NCBI GenBank assembly: GCA_016840825.1
Contig: JAEORN010000071.1
Location: 1 to 53,676, forward strand
Direction of reading: 5' to 3'
DNA from: Candidatus Thorarchaeota archaeon
GTDB lineage: Archaea; Asgardarchaeota; Thorarchaeia; Thorarchaeales; Thorarchaeaceae
Length of the DNA stretch: 53,676 bases
Below are positions 44,067 to 52,875 of this stretch, in pieces. The notes below the pieces were generated by a model that saw nothing but the letters and a program-made list of their open reading frames with translations, searched no databases and had not been told where the DNA came from. Numbering within the stretch: the stretch's first letter is position 1; every line of letters starts with the position of its first letter. Position numbers and translations under genes: made by a program.

Positions 44067-44870
44067 ATGAAGCTTGTAGGTAATGAGAGACCATTAATCA
44101 TGGCTCATAGAGGGGATTCAGCAGCAGCTCCTGAGAATACACTTCTAAGTCTGAGAAGAGCAGTGGAGATAGGTGTTGACTTCATTGAAACAGATGTGAG
44201 ATTATCTAAGGATGATGTACCAATCCTATTCCATGATGACACTCTTGAAAGAACTACAGGAGAAGGCGGGACAATAAGAGACAAAACCATAGAGGAACTA
44301 TATCAAATCGATCTTGGGTATAATTTTTCTCCGGATGATGGAAAGACATTTCCTTTTCGAGATAGAGCGCTAACAATTGTAACGCTAAGGGAAGCATTCG
44401 AAGCTTTCCCTAATATCATGTTCAATTTGGATATTAAAGATGAAGACGTTCACGCTCCGGATATCCTTGCTTCAGTAATCCAAGAGTACAATAGAGAGAA
44501 GAGTGTGATAGTCGGATCCTTTCATGATACACAACTCTATCGTTTTAGAAAGATTATGCCTGAAGTCGTTACGTGTGCCTGTCCTTCTGAAGTGACACGA
44601 TTCGTTTTTGCATTGAAAATGAGAGTGCTACGACTGTTTAGTAAGGGATGCCCCTATGAGGTGTTCCAAGTTCCAATGAAGTATGGCAGGATCACAGTGG
44701 TCGATGAGAGGTTTGTCAGAGCTGCACATGATCGAGAGACTGCTGTGCATGTATGGACAGTGAATGACAGAGAAGAGATGGATTATCTAATCAATTTAGG
44801 AATTGATGGGATATTCACTGATCGGCCTGCACTATTCAAAGATGCTCTTACTGAACACAAGTTGCTTTGA
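44067..44870 (+). CDS. glycerophosphodiester phosphodiesterase
   Basis: The protein has the GDPD-family TIM-barrel signatures AHRGDSAAAPENTL near the start, ETDVRLSKDD, PILFHDDTLERTT, and VHVWTVND near the end. It hydrolyses glycerophosphodiesters, releasing glycerol phosphate. The ATG at 44067 is preferred because a GTGGAAG lies in front of it; an upstream ATG at 44037 would overlap the HD gene's upstream region. No secretion signal is seen. Confidence 0.92.
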   Translation: MKLVGNERPLIMAHRGDSAAAPENTLLSLRRAVEIGVDFIETDVRLSKDDVPILFHDDTLERTTGEGGTIRDKTIEELYQIDLGYNFSPDDGKTFPFRDRALTIVTLREAFEAFPNIMFNLDIKDEDVHAPDILASVIQEYNREKSVIVGSFHDTQLYRFRKIMPEVVTCACPSEVTRFVFALKMRVLRLFSKGCPYEVFQVPMKYGRITVVDERFVRAAHDRETAVHVWTVNDREEMDYLINLGIDGIFTDRPALFKDALTEHKLL

Positions 44871-45000
44871 TGGTGATTTTTTGAAGATTTAACTAAGCCG
44901 AAATAGCTTAATATGTGACTTCCGAGCATGCCTTTTTGTGAGCGTGTCCACTCATATGGGCGGTACATGCATACAAACAGACCAATGCGGTGTAAAATAA

Positions 45001-45138
45001 ATGACATGTCCAGAATATAACGCGGCCGAAAAGAAATGCGGTGTTGACGGATTCAAATTCTACGAGGGCATGAACAAGCCCTGTGAAACCCCTGGAATAA
45101 GCAAGGACAAATGTCCTAGATTTGCCATGCAGGGATAG
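45001..45138 (+). CDS. 45-residue four-cysteine microprotein
   Basis: A short frame encodes M-T-C-P-E-Y...G with cysteines at 3, 13, 28 and 38, a spacing that suits one metal site. It ends 30 bases before a strong hairpin terminator. Upstream, GGTG and a TATA-like TTAATATG (about 44908) are present. The codon choice is like that of highly expressed neighbours. The residue content (CPEYN, KCGVDGF, KDKCPRF) is not random. No known family is recognised. Confidence 0.6.
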   Translation: MTCPEYNAAEKKCGVDGFKFYEGMNKPCETPGISKDKCPRFAMQG

Positions 45139-45168
45139 AATCCCAAACCTTGTGTTTGTAGTACCTAT

Positions 45169-45189
45169 GGTGCAGCTTCTTGCTGCACC
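45169..45189 (+). terminator. terminator after the microprotein gene
   Basis: GGTGCAGC-TTCTT-GCTGCACC is a perfect 8-bp stem with a 5-base loop, followed by a T-rich tract (TTAATCGGTTTTCTTTT). Confidence 0.7.
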
Positions 45190-45289
45190 TTAATCGGTTT
45201 TCTTTTGATGTTCTTTCTAATACATAGATTCAGCTGAACAGAGGAATTAATTCTCTATTCTGAAATAGAAAATGATGAAGGTAGTTCAT

Positions 45290-45820
45290 CTACAACCTTC
45301 CAAGATGCTTTTCTAGCAGACCCTTAGTGACGACCTGAAAGAGCTCTTCAACACCTTCACCAGTCTTAGCAGAAACCTCTACGCAAGGAGCATTGTATTG
45401 AGATGCGAATTCACGAGCATCTTCAAGAGAGATACCCGAGCCCTCTTCACGTTCATCAATCTTATTTCCTACAAAGATAAGACCGCATTCAGGTGCGTTC
45501 GCCTTCAATCTTTCAATCCAATCCTTTAGACGCTCAAGGGTGAAGTACCTAGTTGAGTCATACACAGCTAAAGCAATTCTTGATCCTCTGAAATACTCAG
45601 AAACGACATCTCTGAATCGTGGCTGCCCACCTAGATCCCACAACATCAGTGTTGCACCACTACCTCCGACTTCAACCTTCTTTGTCGCAAGATTTACACC
45701 GATTGTGATCTTCATGTCCTCATCGAATCGATTCTCGGTATATCTTAGAGTGATACTGGTCTTTCCAACACCACCTTCGCCTATGAGCACAGTTTTGAAT
45801 ACAGGGGGTCTTGAAGACAT
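45290..45820 (-). CDS. Rab/Arf-like small GTPase
   Basis: The 176-residue Ras-superfamily GTPase has all G motifs: GEGGVGKTS (14-22), the Thr of ITIGVN, WDLGGQ (Asp-x2-Gly-Gln), GNKID and SAKTG. There is no C-terminal prenylation cysteine. The WDLGGQ form is closer to Arf/Rab types. AGGTGA five bases before the ATG at 45820 selects that start; a GTG at 45829 is less good. It is the last gene of the operon with the membrane, longin and zinc-ribbon genes. Confidence 0.93.
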   Translation of the reverse strand: MSSRPPVFKTVLIGEGGVGKTSITLRYTENRFDEDMKITIGVNLATKKVEVGGSGATLMLWDLGGQPRFRDVVSEYFRGSRIALAVYDSTRYFTLERLKDWIERLKANAPECGLIFVGNKIDEREEGSGISLEDAREFASQYNAPCVEVSAKTGEGVEELFQVVTKGLLEKHLGRL

Positions 45821-45833
45821 GTCTTTCACCTAA

Positions 45834-47192
45834 TTATGCAGTACCTAAGTACCTATCTGCTCTTCCGGTTACTCCAAGCCACCAAAGCAAGAACGCTAGG
45901 AATAGCGGAATAGCGCTTTGAATTGTCGCAGTTTCACCACTATATGATCCTAAGATTAGGAAGATGATACCGACTCCCAACAGCAGAGGTCGTAGATAAC
46001 CTTTCCCACCTGCACTTCGAATTCTATACCCAAGACGCAGGTAAAGTATCAACGGGATAATTGTCTGGATTGCGAGAGTGATTCCCATGATCATGCCACG
46101 ACCGGGAATAGCATCTGGATCAATTGGATAGAATAGAAATGTATAGACAAATGCTGGCAAACCTATAATGACTGGAGCTAGAGACCAGCTCTTCCAATCT
46201 AAGGCCAAAAATGCACCAATATTCAGAAGCATCATCGTGATCATGCCAATTGACAGATAGAGATAGTGGAAGTTGACATCAGTGACAGGAGCAATCTCAT
46301 CTATTGTTGGTAGCAAGAAACCTAAGGATGCAAAAATGAAGAACACTGAGAGCAGAAGTGTAGCTCTATTCTTGCTCTTGGAATATCGACCATACGTATA
46401 TGCGGCGGTGCCAAAACCTATCGCTGTTCCTATTGCGATGAGAGTTAGCGATACGAGGTACAGCGAAATTACATGAGTTCCTGTGCTCACAAGGTATGAA
46501 ACCCATAGAGACATGATAGATAGTGAAGCGCCGTATCCCCAATATTCCCCAGAGATGCCAATCTCAGGAAGATAGAATGCTACTATTAATAGAGCAGGAC
46601 CATACAATCGGATGGCGATGAGCAAGAACGTTATCAAGAAACTACCTTGAAAGATTAGGAAAAGGGGATAGAGTGGATAAATCGTAAGCACGGCTGCAAA
46701 CGAAAGACTGGTTACTCTGCGAGTTGTGTAAGTCAGGTACAAGAAGAGAGCCGCCGGAGTAAAGTAGAGTATTTCAACTATTATCCCGGGTATGGCATAA
46801 AGAAGGAAGGAGGGCAGATCAAAAAATATGACACCAAACGCTACCACCCAGCCAATGAGTAATATGATAGTAGGAACTATGTAATACTTCGATCTTCCCA
46901 ATATCATGAGGGCAGCTATTGTCAAGATGAACGCACCAAACATGGCAGAGGCATAGTAGAAAGCGAGTATCTCAATGGCGGGATTATAGTTCAAATTAAC
47001 ATGCAATAAGAGGGAGGCAATTCCGAGAAAGAAAATACCAACTGAAGAAATGTATAGAGGCCTTCCTGCACCTCGTTCTTCTTCAGGAAGTTGCGCAACT
47101 CTCTTTCGAGTATAGTTGATCAAAACAAATGTGGCAGCAATCAGTAGAAGACCAAGAAAGCCTTCAGATATCCAATAGATAGGTACTTGCAT
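45834..47192 (-). CDS. polytopic membrane protein of unknown family
   Basis: A 452-residue, very hydrophobic protein with about 13-14 membrane helices, short loops and no large soluble domain. The ATG at 47192 is preceded by GAGGTGAAAAA; a longer frame from 47267 would overlap the longin gene and add polar residues. It lies in the operon directly before the GTPase gene and 10 bases after the longin gene. I do not recognise the family. Its place suggests that the GTPase and longin proteins act at this membrane protein. Confidence 0.82.
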   Translation of the reverse strand: MQVPIYWISEGFLGLLLIAATFVLINYTRKRVAQLPEEERGAGRPLYISSVGIFFLGIASLLLHVNLNYNPAIEILAFYYASAMFGAFILTIAALMILGRSKYYIVPTIILLIGWVVAFGVIFFDLPSFLLYAIPGIIVEILYFTPAALFLYLTYTTRRVTSLSFAAVLTIYPLYPLFLIFQGSFLITFLLIAIRLYGPALLIVAFYLPEIGISGEYWGYGASLSIMSLWVSYLVSTGTHVISLYLVSLTLIAIGTAIGFGTAAYTYGRYSKSKNRATLLLSVFFIFASLGFLLPTIDEIAPVTDVNFHYLYLSIGMITMMLLNIGAFLALDWKSWSLAPVIIGLPAFVYTFLFYPIDPDAIPGRGMIMGITLAIQTIIPLILYLRLGYRIRSAGGKGYLRPLLLGVGIIFLILGSYSGETATIQSAIPLFLAFLLWWLGVTGRADRYLGTA

Positions 47193-47202
47193 TTTTTCAC
47201 CT

Positions 47203-47592
47203 CTATAACATCTTGGATGCCCAGTCTGTGGCAGTTCCAGTTTTTCCGTCAGCCTTGTCAGCGGCATTCTTCAGAAGTTCGATTGTGTCATCAGTGACGA
47301 TTTCTATATTCATATCAGAAAGGATGTTTCTCAGTGCGGCGTTTGCAGCAATAGAATCCTTGTCTTGAGAATCATGAATAGTAACTACGAAGAGCTTACT
47401 TGTATCTGAAATGACGAGACGATATTCATCTAATGAAAGCTCTTTGACGTTTTTCCCAGATACTTTTTGGCTATACATTTGAATGGCAGAGAGGAATCCT
47501 CCAAAGAGATTCTCATCCATCTGAAATTGCCCACGATTTATTGCAGCCAATGTCTCACCGCTTTGATTGATGATGTAGATACTATGAATCAT
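47203..47592 (-). CDS. longin-like domain protein
   Basis: The 129-residue protein opens HSIYIINQSGETLAAI, the first beta-hairpin of longin domains. It continues with a helix FGGFLSAIQMYSQKV and a strand EYRLVI, in the order of the longin/adaptin-small-chain fold. Longin domains in eukaryotes regulate SNAREs and GTPases and are frequent in Asgard archaea. Its tail ends TDWASKML, resembling the zinc-ribbon protein's KWMSDF. It lies two bases after the zinc-ribbon gene. Confidence 0.75.
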   Translation of the reverse strand: MIHSIYIINQSGETLAAINRGQFQMDENLFGGFLSAIQMYSQKVSGKNVKELSLDEYRLVISDTSKLFVVTIHDSQDKDSIAANAALRNILSDMNIEIVTDDTIELLKNAADKADGKTGTATDWASKML

Positions 47593-47594
47593 TG

Positions 47595-47855
47595 CTAGAA
47601 GTCACTCATCCATTTCTGGGCTTTATCAACCGAGCTTCCTTCACCATCTTGTACGACCTCACTCGCAGCTTCAACGTCACGGATTGTGAGAGTTCGGTCG
47701 ACGAAGAGGATGCATGAATGCCCATTGGAGCATTTTGCAGTAACTAGTACGGGAACCCGTGAAGCATTTGTAATCGAGTCCTCGTCCACCTTTACATTCT
47801 CTACTGGAGCATTGCATTTGGGACAAGGGACAGATTTCAAAGTCGTCATTCCCAC
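47595..47855 (-). CDS. zinc-ribbon protein of the GTPase/longin operon
   Basis: The 86-residue protein has CPKC near residue 11 and a second ligand group KCSNGHSC near 47, then a strand LFVDRTLTIRDVE. Its last residues, DKAQKWMSDF, resemble the end of the longin protein. A GAGGT seven bases upstream selects the GTG at 47855; an ATG at 47849 is possible. It is the first gene of the four-gene operon. Confidence 0.75.
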   Translation of the reverse strand: MGMTTLKSVPCPKCNAPVENVKVDEDSITNASRVPVLVTAKCSNGHSCILFVDRTLTIRDVEAASEVVQDGEGSSVDKAQKWMSDF

Positions 47856-48114
47856 TATAGTGACCTCAATTTGCGCCTATTACTGAAGTAGACCAAATTC
47901 CACCTCAATTAATCAAAAAAAATGCGTAGCTTTACTATATTAAGATTCTCACTACATATAATTTGGTGACTTGAAGAGTTCGCAAATACCATAGGTATAG
48001 AATTGAGGTTTTCGCAATAAAGTGAAGCGTAATTTGGTTTCTAGATTAGGGTCTGATTTTTGAGTAAGAGTTATCAATGCAGAATATTAGGGCCAGATTA
48101 GTTGGTGCAATGGA

Positions 48115-48381
48115 ATGGTAAAGGCATATGTTCTAATCAAGACAGAAAGCGGGAAGGAAGATAGTGTGTTGCGTCAACTACTCGAACTCTCTTTCACCGA
48201 AGAAGCACACAAGGTATTCGGGCCGTATGATATAATTGCTGAGGTCAGGGGTCGTGATATGGAAACCCTTGTCGAGATTATAACTCAGAAGATTAGAGTA
48301 ATACCTGGTACAATTGATACTCAATCACTAATGGCAATTGACATTGAGATTGATATGGCTTCTACTAGCCTCGCAAACTAA
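48115..48381 (+). CDS. stand-alone RAM (Lrp/AsnC effector) domain protein
   Basis: An 88-residue protein consisting of the ligand-binding and oligomerisation domain of Lrp/AsnC regulators (VKAYVLIKTESGKEDSVLRQ; VFGPYDIIAEVRGRD; IPGTIDTQSLMAI) without the HTH. Such SARD-type proteins may bind amino acids and modulate full-length Lrp. It is a single gene. Confidence 0.88.
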   Translation: MVKAYVLIKTESGKEDSVLRQLLELSFTEEAHKVFGPYDIIAEVRGRDMETLVEIITQKIRVIPGTIDTQSLMAIDIEIDMASTSLAN

Positions 48382-48514
48382 ATGGCATCATCTAATACAT
48401 GCGGATACGAGACTTTCACTTCGGAACTATGTGATATTTAGTTCATCTAAAATTTAGTTAAAAAGGAGTTGTAGGTAGTCAAATCGGGACCATTTATTGT
48501 TGGAGGTAACCCGG

Positions 48515-49306
48515 ATGAAACCACTTTCAAGAAAACCCTTTGTTCTAATGCTACAAGATGATGCTGGTGAGCTTTCACATCTCAAGCTTGATCCAGGGAA
48601 GGTGAATAGTAACACGGCTGTTATCGTTCTCGATGAATATAGCGATACGTGCTGGGTATGGATTGGTAGAGATGTCAATATGCCAACTCGGATGCACGCA
48701 TTAAGGATGAGTAAAAGTGTACAGAAATCCGGCTATACGGTAGGAGCAACCACAATTGGTATGTCAGTTTCAAATCTAATTGAAATGATGGAGAAGGACG
48801 ACGGAGACCCAGAAGTTGCATCAAATATAACATCATTCAGAGAGATGCTTAGTCGAAAATGGGGTTTTGATGATGGTGTTCTTGCATATGATCCAAATCG
48901 TGCAAAATCCTTTGAAGCTAGACCACCTGAGATTGTTGAAACAGCAACTCCATCAATCACAACTCATGTCGCGCCTAGAAAGAAGGAAATGCTCGAAGTT
49001 GAAGCTGAAACAGTTGAGCCAGAACCACAACCCGTTATTGCAGGATCAATACCAAGTATCACTGCCGAGAAGAAAGCAGCATTTCTACTATATGCGGCAG
49101 TCAAAAACTCCGATGTGGTATACGTTGAGAAAATTGAACGTGATGGAGTATCAGGTCTAAAGCTTGAGGTTCCAGGTAGTCCACCTCTAATTTTAGAGGC
49201 TCTTCTTGACGGGAGTCACATATCAATCTCGCCAGAAGACTTCGGTTCTCATGAGCAATCGTCGGAGATAAAGAAGACCTATGAAGATTGGTTGAATAAA
49301 CTATAA
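48515..49306 (+). CDS. gelsolin-like domain protein with a C-terminal unknown domain
   Basis: The N-terminal segment (about 12-85) has the gelsolin strand-turn-strand VIVLDEYSDTCWVWIGRDV and a following helix RMHALRMSKSV. A charged linker with Glu/Pro (about 140-185) follows. A second small domain (about 190-263) ends TYEDWLNKL. The start is the ATG at 48515, because a GGAGGTAA lies before it and an upstream TTG would fall inside that site. The gelsolin reading is by pattern and is weaker than for the 7214 gene. Confidence 0.65.
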   Translation: MKPLSRKPFVLMLQDDAGELSHLKLDPGKVNSNTAVIVLDEYSDTCWVWIGRDVNMPTRMHALRMSKSVQKSGYTVGATTIGMSVSNLIEMMEKDDGDPEVASNITSFREMLSRKWGFDDGVLAYDPNRAKSFEARPPEIVETATPSITTHVAPRKKEMLEVEAETVEPEPQPVIAGSIPSITAEKKAAFLLYAAVKNSDVVYVEKIERDGVSGLKLEVPGSPPLILEALLDGSHISISPEDFGSHEQSSEIKKTYEDWLNKL

Positions 49307-49312
49307 TCATTT

Positions 49313-49334
49313 CTTGGCGGAGAACTCCGCCAAG
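49313..49334. terminator. bidirectional terminator between gelsolin-like and GNAT genes
   Basis: CTTGGCGGA-GAAC-TCCGCCAAG, a 9-bp perfect stem with a 4-base loop, lies between two convergent stop codons and is followed by TATTTTTCT. Confidence 0.75.
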
Positions 49335-49340
49335 GGAATT

Positions 49341-50096
49341 CTATTTTTCTAAAGAGCGATACCAGTAGGTATAGCAGTTCTCAAATCCTAGTTTTTCGTA
49401 CATTTTCATAGCAGACTCATTATCGGTTTCTACTTGGAGGAATGCATGTCTTGCGCCATTTACTTTGAAACCCCATTCTAACAAAGCATCACTAAGAGAC
49501 GATGCCATGCCTTTTCGTCGAAAATCAGGATGAGTTCCAAGACGAAATAGTCCAATCCACCCGCTGTGAACCATGCCAACTCCAACACAGGAAACTACCG
49601 AATTGGTCCGGATTTGAGCGAATTTCTTCGGAATTTTTGATCGTATCATTAGATCAATTCTTGCTTGAGCAGTTTCTCGTTCACGATGAGAATTTTGGAA
49701 GAAACACTCCATCCAAGAAGCATCAGGATAATCTAGAAGCTCCACCTCATAATCAAAGTACCTTCGATTATAATCAATAATACTCATGGTTTGCGTTTCA
49801 ACCTCAATGCCCATTTTCCAACCTCGATTCTTTAGATCTTCATCCAATTCAGGTGGATAGCTGTATTTGGTTAGCTGGAATCTCGCAGGGTGCCCTCTCT
49901 TCTGGTAGTGATTAATCACGAATGTAATAGCAGCATCTAAATCAAGACCTGGCGATGAAATTGGAAGAACGCTATTCGCCCGATATGTGATACCACCATT
50001 GAATCTTAGCTGCCATCCTCCAAGATGCTCGACCTCATGTGCAAGCCACATCTCTGAGCTGATTAGCTCCAAATTAGTTACATCGTTGCTGTTCAT
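49341..50096 (-). CDS. GNAT-family N-acetyltransferase
   Basis: The C-terminal half shows the GNAT acetyl-CoA motif (RRKGMASSLSDALL) and the final VETDNESAMKMYEKLGFENC. The N-terminal half resembles the domain of GNAT proteins that act on small molecules or peptides. The ATG at 50096 is preferred; the longer frame from 50186 runs toward galT and adds a Cys-rich tail-less segment. The acceptor is unknown. Confidence 0.88.
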   Translation of the reverse strand: MNSNDVTNLELISSEMWLAHEVEHLGGWQLRFNGGITYRANSVLPISSPGLDLDAAITFVINHYQKRGHPARFQLTKYSYPPELDEDLKNRGWKMGIEVETQTMSIIDYNRRYFDYEVELLDYPDASWMECFFQNSHRERETAQARIDLMIRSKIPKKFAQIRTNSVVSCVGVGMVHSGWIGLFRLGTHPDFRRKGMASSLSDALLEWGFKVNGARHAFLQVETDNESAMKMYEKLGFENCYTYWYRSLEK

Positions 50097-50196
50097 ATGA
50101 GCTCTTCCTACCAAACAAAGGATTTTCAAGTTAGAAGGACAATGCGTCACCTTAATCAACCTACTTCCAATGCACAGAACAGACATGGTGGATTAG

Positions 50197-51135
50197 ATGG
50201 CAGAACTTCGTTGGAATAGTATGCTTGGCGAATGGGTCATTGTCACTCCACAACGCGCGAGAAGACCATTTCAAGATATAGAACAAGAGTGCCCTTTTTG
50301 TCCAGAACGAGAGGAAACTACAGGCGATTGGAAAGTATTGACTTTGGACAACAAATTTGCAGCTCTTCAACCTGACGACTATCCAGTCAATCTAGATTCA
50401 CCTCTAGTGATCGGAACGAATGCACACGGATACTGTAAGGTGATAATTGAATCAAGAGATCACGAAATGCAAATTGAGAGAATGGATGACTCGCAACTGA
50501 CACGTGTTTTCCAAGAATACCTTAGAATCTACAAAGAACTTGAAGCAAAGGAGGGGATTGAGTATATCCTTGAGTTTGAGAACAGAGGAAAAGCCATCGG
50601 AGTGAGTCTGAATCATCCACATGCCCAGGTGTACGCATTTCCATTCATTCCTCCAAGAATCCTGAGAGAGATTCATCAATTCAAGAAATATGAAGAGGAA
50701 AATGATGTCTGTCTTGTATGCGATGCTATCGTGAATGAGAAGAAGTCAGGAGAAAGAATAATCAGAGAGACAGAGAACTTCATCTCTCTCATTCCATATG
50801 GTGCACGACTACCATATGAGGTCCACATCTATCCTAAAGAGCATGTACAAGACCTATCGGGTATCGAGAAGAATCTAGCAGAATTCGGAAGCGTAGTTGC
50901 AGACACTATCAAACGGTATAGTCAGGTGTTTGACGAAATTGCCTACACAATGGTCTTCCATACAAGTCCCTTGAAAGGAAATCATAGCAACTGGCATTTT
51001 CATGTGGAATTCTATCCTCCGTGGCGTGATCGTTCACGAATTAAATATCTAGCAGGTGTTGAGTCAGGAGGTTGGACATATACTAATGACTCATCTCCGG
51101 AAGATAAGGCAAAAGAACTCCGTGAGGCACTCTAA
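50197..51135 (+). CDS. galT: galactose-1-phosphate uridylyltransferase
   Basis: The 312-residue GalT exchanges UDP from UDP-glucose to galactose-1-phosphate. The active-site motif HPH (140-142) is in LNHPHAQ, where the second His is the nucleophile. A CPFCPE zinc site near 32 and WHFHVEFYPP further on are also typical. It is two bases from galK, in one operation with it. The Leloir epimerase is not in view. Confidence 0.95.
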   Translation: MAELRWNSMLGEWVIVTPQRARRPFQDIEQECPFCPEREETTGDWKVLTLDNKFAALQPDDYPVNLDSPLVIGTNAHGYCKVIIESRDHEMQIERMDDSQLTRVFQEYLRIYKELEAKEGIEYILEFENRGKAIGVSLNHPHAQVYAFPFIPPRILREIHQFKKYEEENDVCLVCDAIVNEKKSGERIIRETENFISLIPYGARLPYEVHIYPKEHVQDLSGIEKNLAEFGSVVADTIKRYSQVFDEIAYTMVFHTSPLKGNHSNWHFHVEFYPPWRDRSRIKYLAGVESGGWTYTNDSSPEDKAKELREAL

Positions 51136-51137
51136 AG

Positions 51138-52295
51138 ATGATTATACCTGATGGTATGCTAGAAGAACTTCAAAAACACATTACTACAAAAGATGCGAGC
51201 TCCTTCATTGCTAGAGCACCAGGCAGAATCGAGGTGTTGGGAAACCATACCGATTACAACTCAGGACTCGTTCTTGCAGCCACAATTGACAGATACATAT
51301 GGTCGCTTGGTGTGAAAAGTGATAATGTACATCTTGTTGCTATGGACCTAGGAGAAGAAATCGAGTTTTCACCTACTGGGAACCTCCCGAATTTTGAGAA
51401 CAAATGGACAGATTACGCCAAAGGAATTTACTGGGCCCATGAAAGAAGAAAGCACAAGGTTACTGGTGTTACTGCGGTCATCCACGGAGATGTTCCAAGA
51501 GGAGGGGGGTTGAGCTCATCAGCCGCTCTTGAGATCTCTCTAGCAAGCCTGATCCAAAAGATTAGTGGAATTCAGCTGGGTCCGAAACCAGCTGCAATAA
51601 TCGCATTCGAAGCAGAGAGATTGTTCTGCGGCGTTTCTTGTGGCATAATGGATCAATTTACCTCTCAGATGGGGCAACCAAATTCACTACTCAGTGTTAA
51701 CTGCAGGAATTTCATGACGAGTAACTATGTGCTTCCCTCCGGAGCATCATTCATAGTTGTAGATTCTATGATTTCAAGATCTGCAGAAGACGCACTCGGA
51801 ACGAGAAGACAAGAGTGCATTTCCGCCCTCAAGGAGCTACAAGAGGCAGAGTGGACAATACAGAGCTTGAGCGACCTTTTGCCTTCACACCTCGGCAAGG
51901 TCAGAGGTATACTAGAAGATCGACTAGCTGATAGGGTCACTCATGTTGTAGAGGAAAATGAGCGAGTTCGTCAGGGGATTAGGGCAATTGAGGATAATGA
52001 CTTACATGCTTTTGGAGAGATCATGGTTCAGTCTCACACTAGCTCACGAAACCTATACAAGGTATCTCATCCCAACCTTGACTTTCTGGTAGAATCAGCC
52101 ATAGAACAAGAGGGAGTTCTTGGTGCACGTCTTTCAGGAGCAGGATTCGGAGGAGCTGTATTGGCACTTGTGAAAGATAGTAAAATCCCTACATTCATGG
52201 AATCCATCTCAAAGATTTATGAATCTGGAATGAGAAAAATACCGAACGTCCTACAAATATCGATTCCCGGGGGAGTTATAGTCAATTCAGTCTGA
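51138..52295 (+). CDS. galK: galactokinase
   Basis: The 385-residue GHMP kinase phosphorylates galactose at C1. Motif 1 is GRIEVLGNHTDYNSG (29-43), with Asn where Glu is more usual. Motif 2 is the phosphate loop RGGGLSSSAALE, and the C-terminal motif 3 is GARLSGAGFGGAV. It is placed directly after galT, supporting the galactose reading over other GHMP substrates. Confidence 0.93.
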   Translation: MIIPDGMLEELQKHITTKDASSFIARAPGRIEVLGNHTDYNSGLVLAATIDRYIWSLGVKSDNVHLVAMDLGEEIEFSPTGNLPNFENKWTDYAKGIYWAHERRKHKVTGVTAVIHGDVPRGGGLSSSAALEISLASLIQKISGIQLGPKPAAIIAFEAERLFCGVSCGIMDQFTSQMGQPNSLLSVNCRNFMTSNYVLPSGASFIVVDSMISRSAEDALGTRRQECISALKELQEAEWTIQSLSDLLPSHLGKVRGILEDRLADRVTHVVEENERVRQGIRAIEDNDLHAFGEIMVQSHTSSRNLYKVSHPNLDFLVESAIEQEGVLGARLSGAGFGGAVLALVKDSKIPTFMESISKIYESGMRKIPNVLQISIPGGVIVNSV

Positions 52296-52346
52296 ATTTC
52301 CATGTCTAAGACAGTTTTAATAGTGAGAACTCTGCCATGTAGTCAA

Positions 52347-52790
52347 ATGAGTCTAGTTGTGATTATACTCGGCATATTTCTGATATTAGAATTCTCCAAT
52401 GTTCTAGCGCTCTACTTTGCCCCAGGAACGACTAAGGCTAATGCTGTAGGTGTTTTCACAGCTTGGGAAAAGTCGAAACAGGATCCAGAGATACATAATT
52501 TCGTCAAGTATCTAGTATGGTGGGTCGCTGGTACAAAGTTGATCTTCATATCATTGATGGTTGTAATTCTCATTTTCGGGGATGTAATAACACAATCATT
52601 TGCGATTTTAGCTTTGATAATTACTACAGCTACATTCTATTGGAAACTATTCCCATTGATTCGCACTATAGATGCAGAGTCCCAACTGGTAACAAAGGGA
52701 TACTCCAGAACCTTAGGAGGTATGATAATAATCATCATCATTATGTTTCTGGTGGCATACCTCGTTTCAGCAGGATACATCATCATCTAA
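52347..52790 (+). CDS. small four-helix membrane protein
   Basis: About four membrane helices make up most of the 147 residues, with a soluble loop TTKANAVGVFTAWEKSKQD after the first. An ATG at 52302 in frame would add 15 residues. I prefer 52347, because the TATA-like TTTAATAG at about 52316-52323 would put the transcript start next to it (leaderless). No family is recognised. Confidence 0.65.
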   Translation: MSLVVIILGIFLILEFSNVLALYFAPGTTKANAVGVFTAWEKSKQDPEIHNFVKYLVWWVAGTKLIFISLMVVILIFGDVITQSFAILALIITTATFYWKLFPLIRTIDAESQLVTKGYSRTLGGMIIIIIIMFLVAYLVSAGYIII

Positions 52791-52875
52791 ATATATTCGA
52801 TGTCCAATCAATTGAATTCGATGCAATTAATTACGTGTTGCCAATGTATGCTAAGCGATGTCAAAGGTGAAGATA

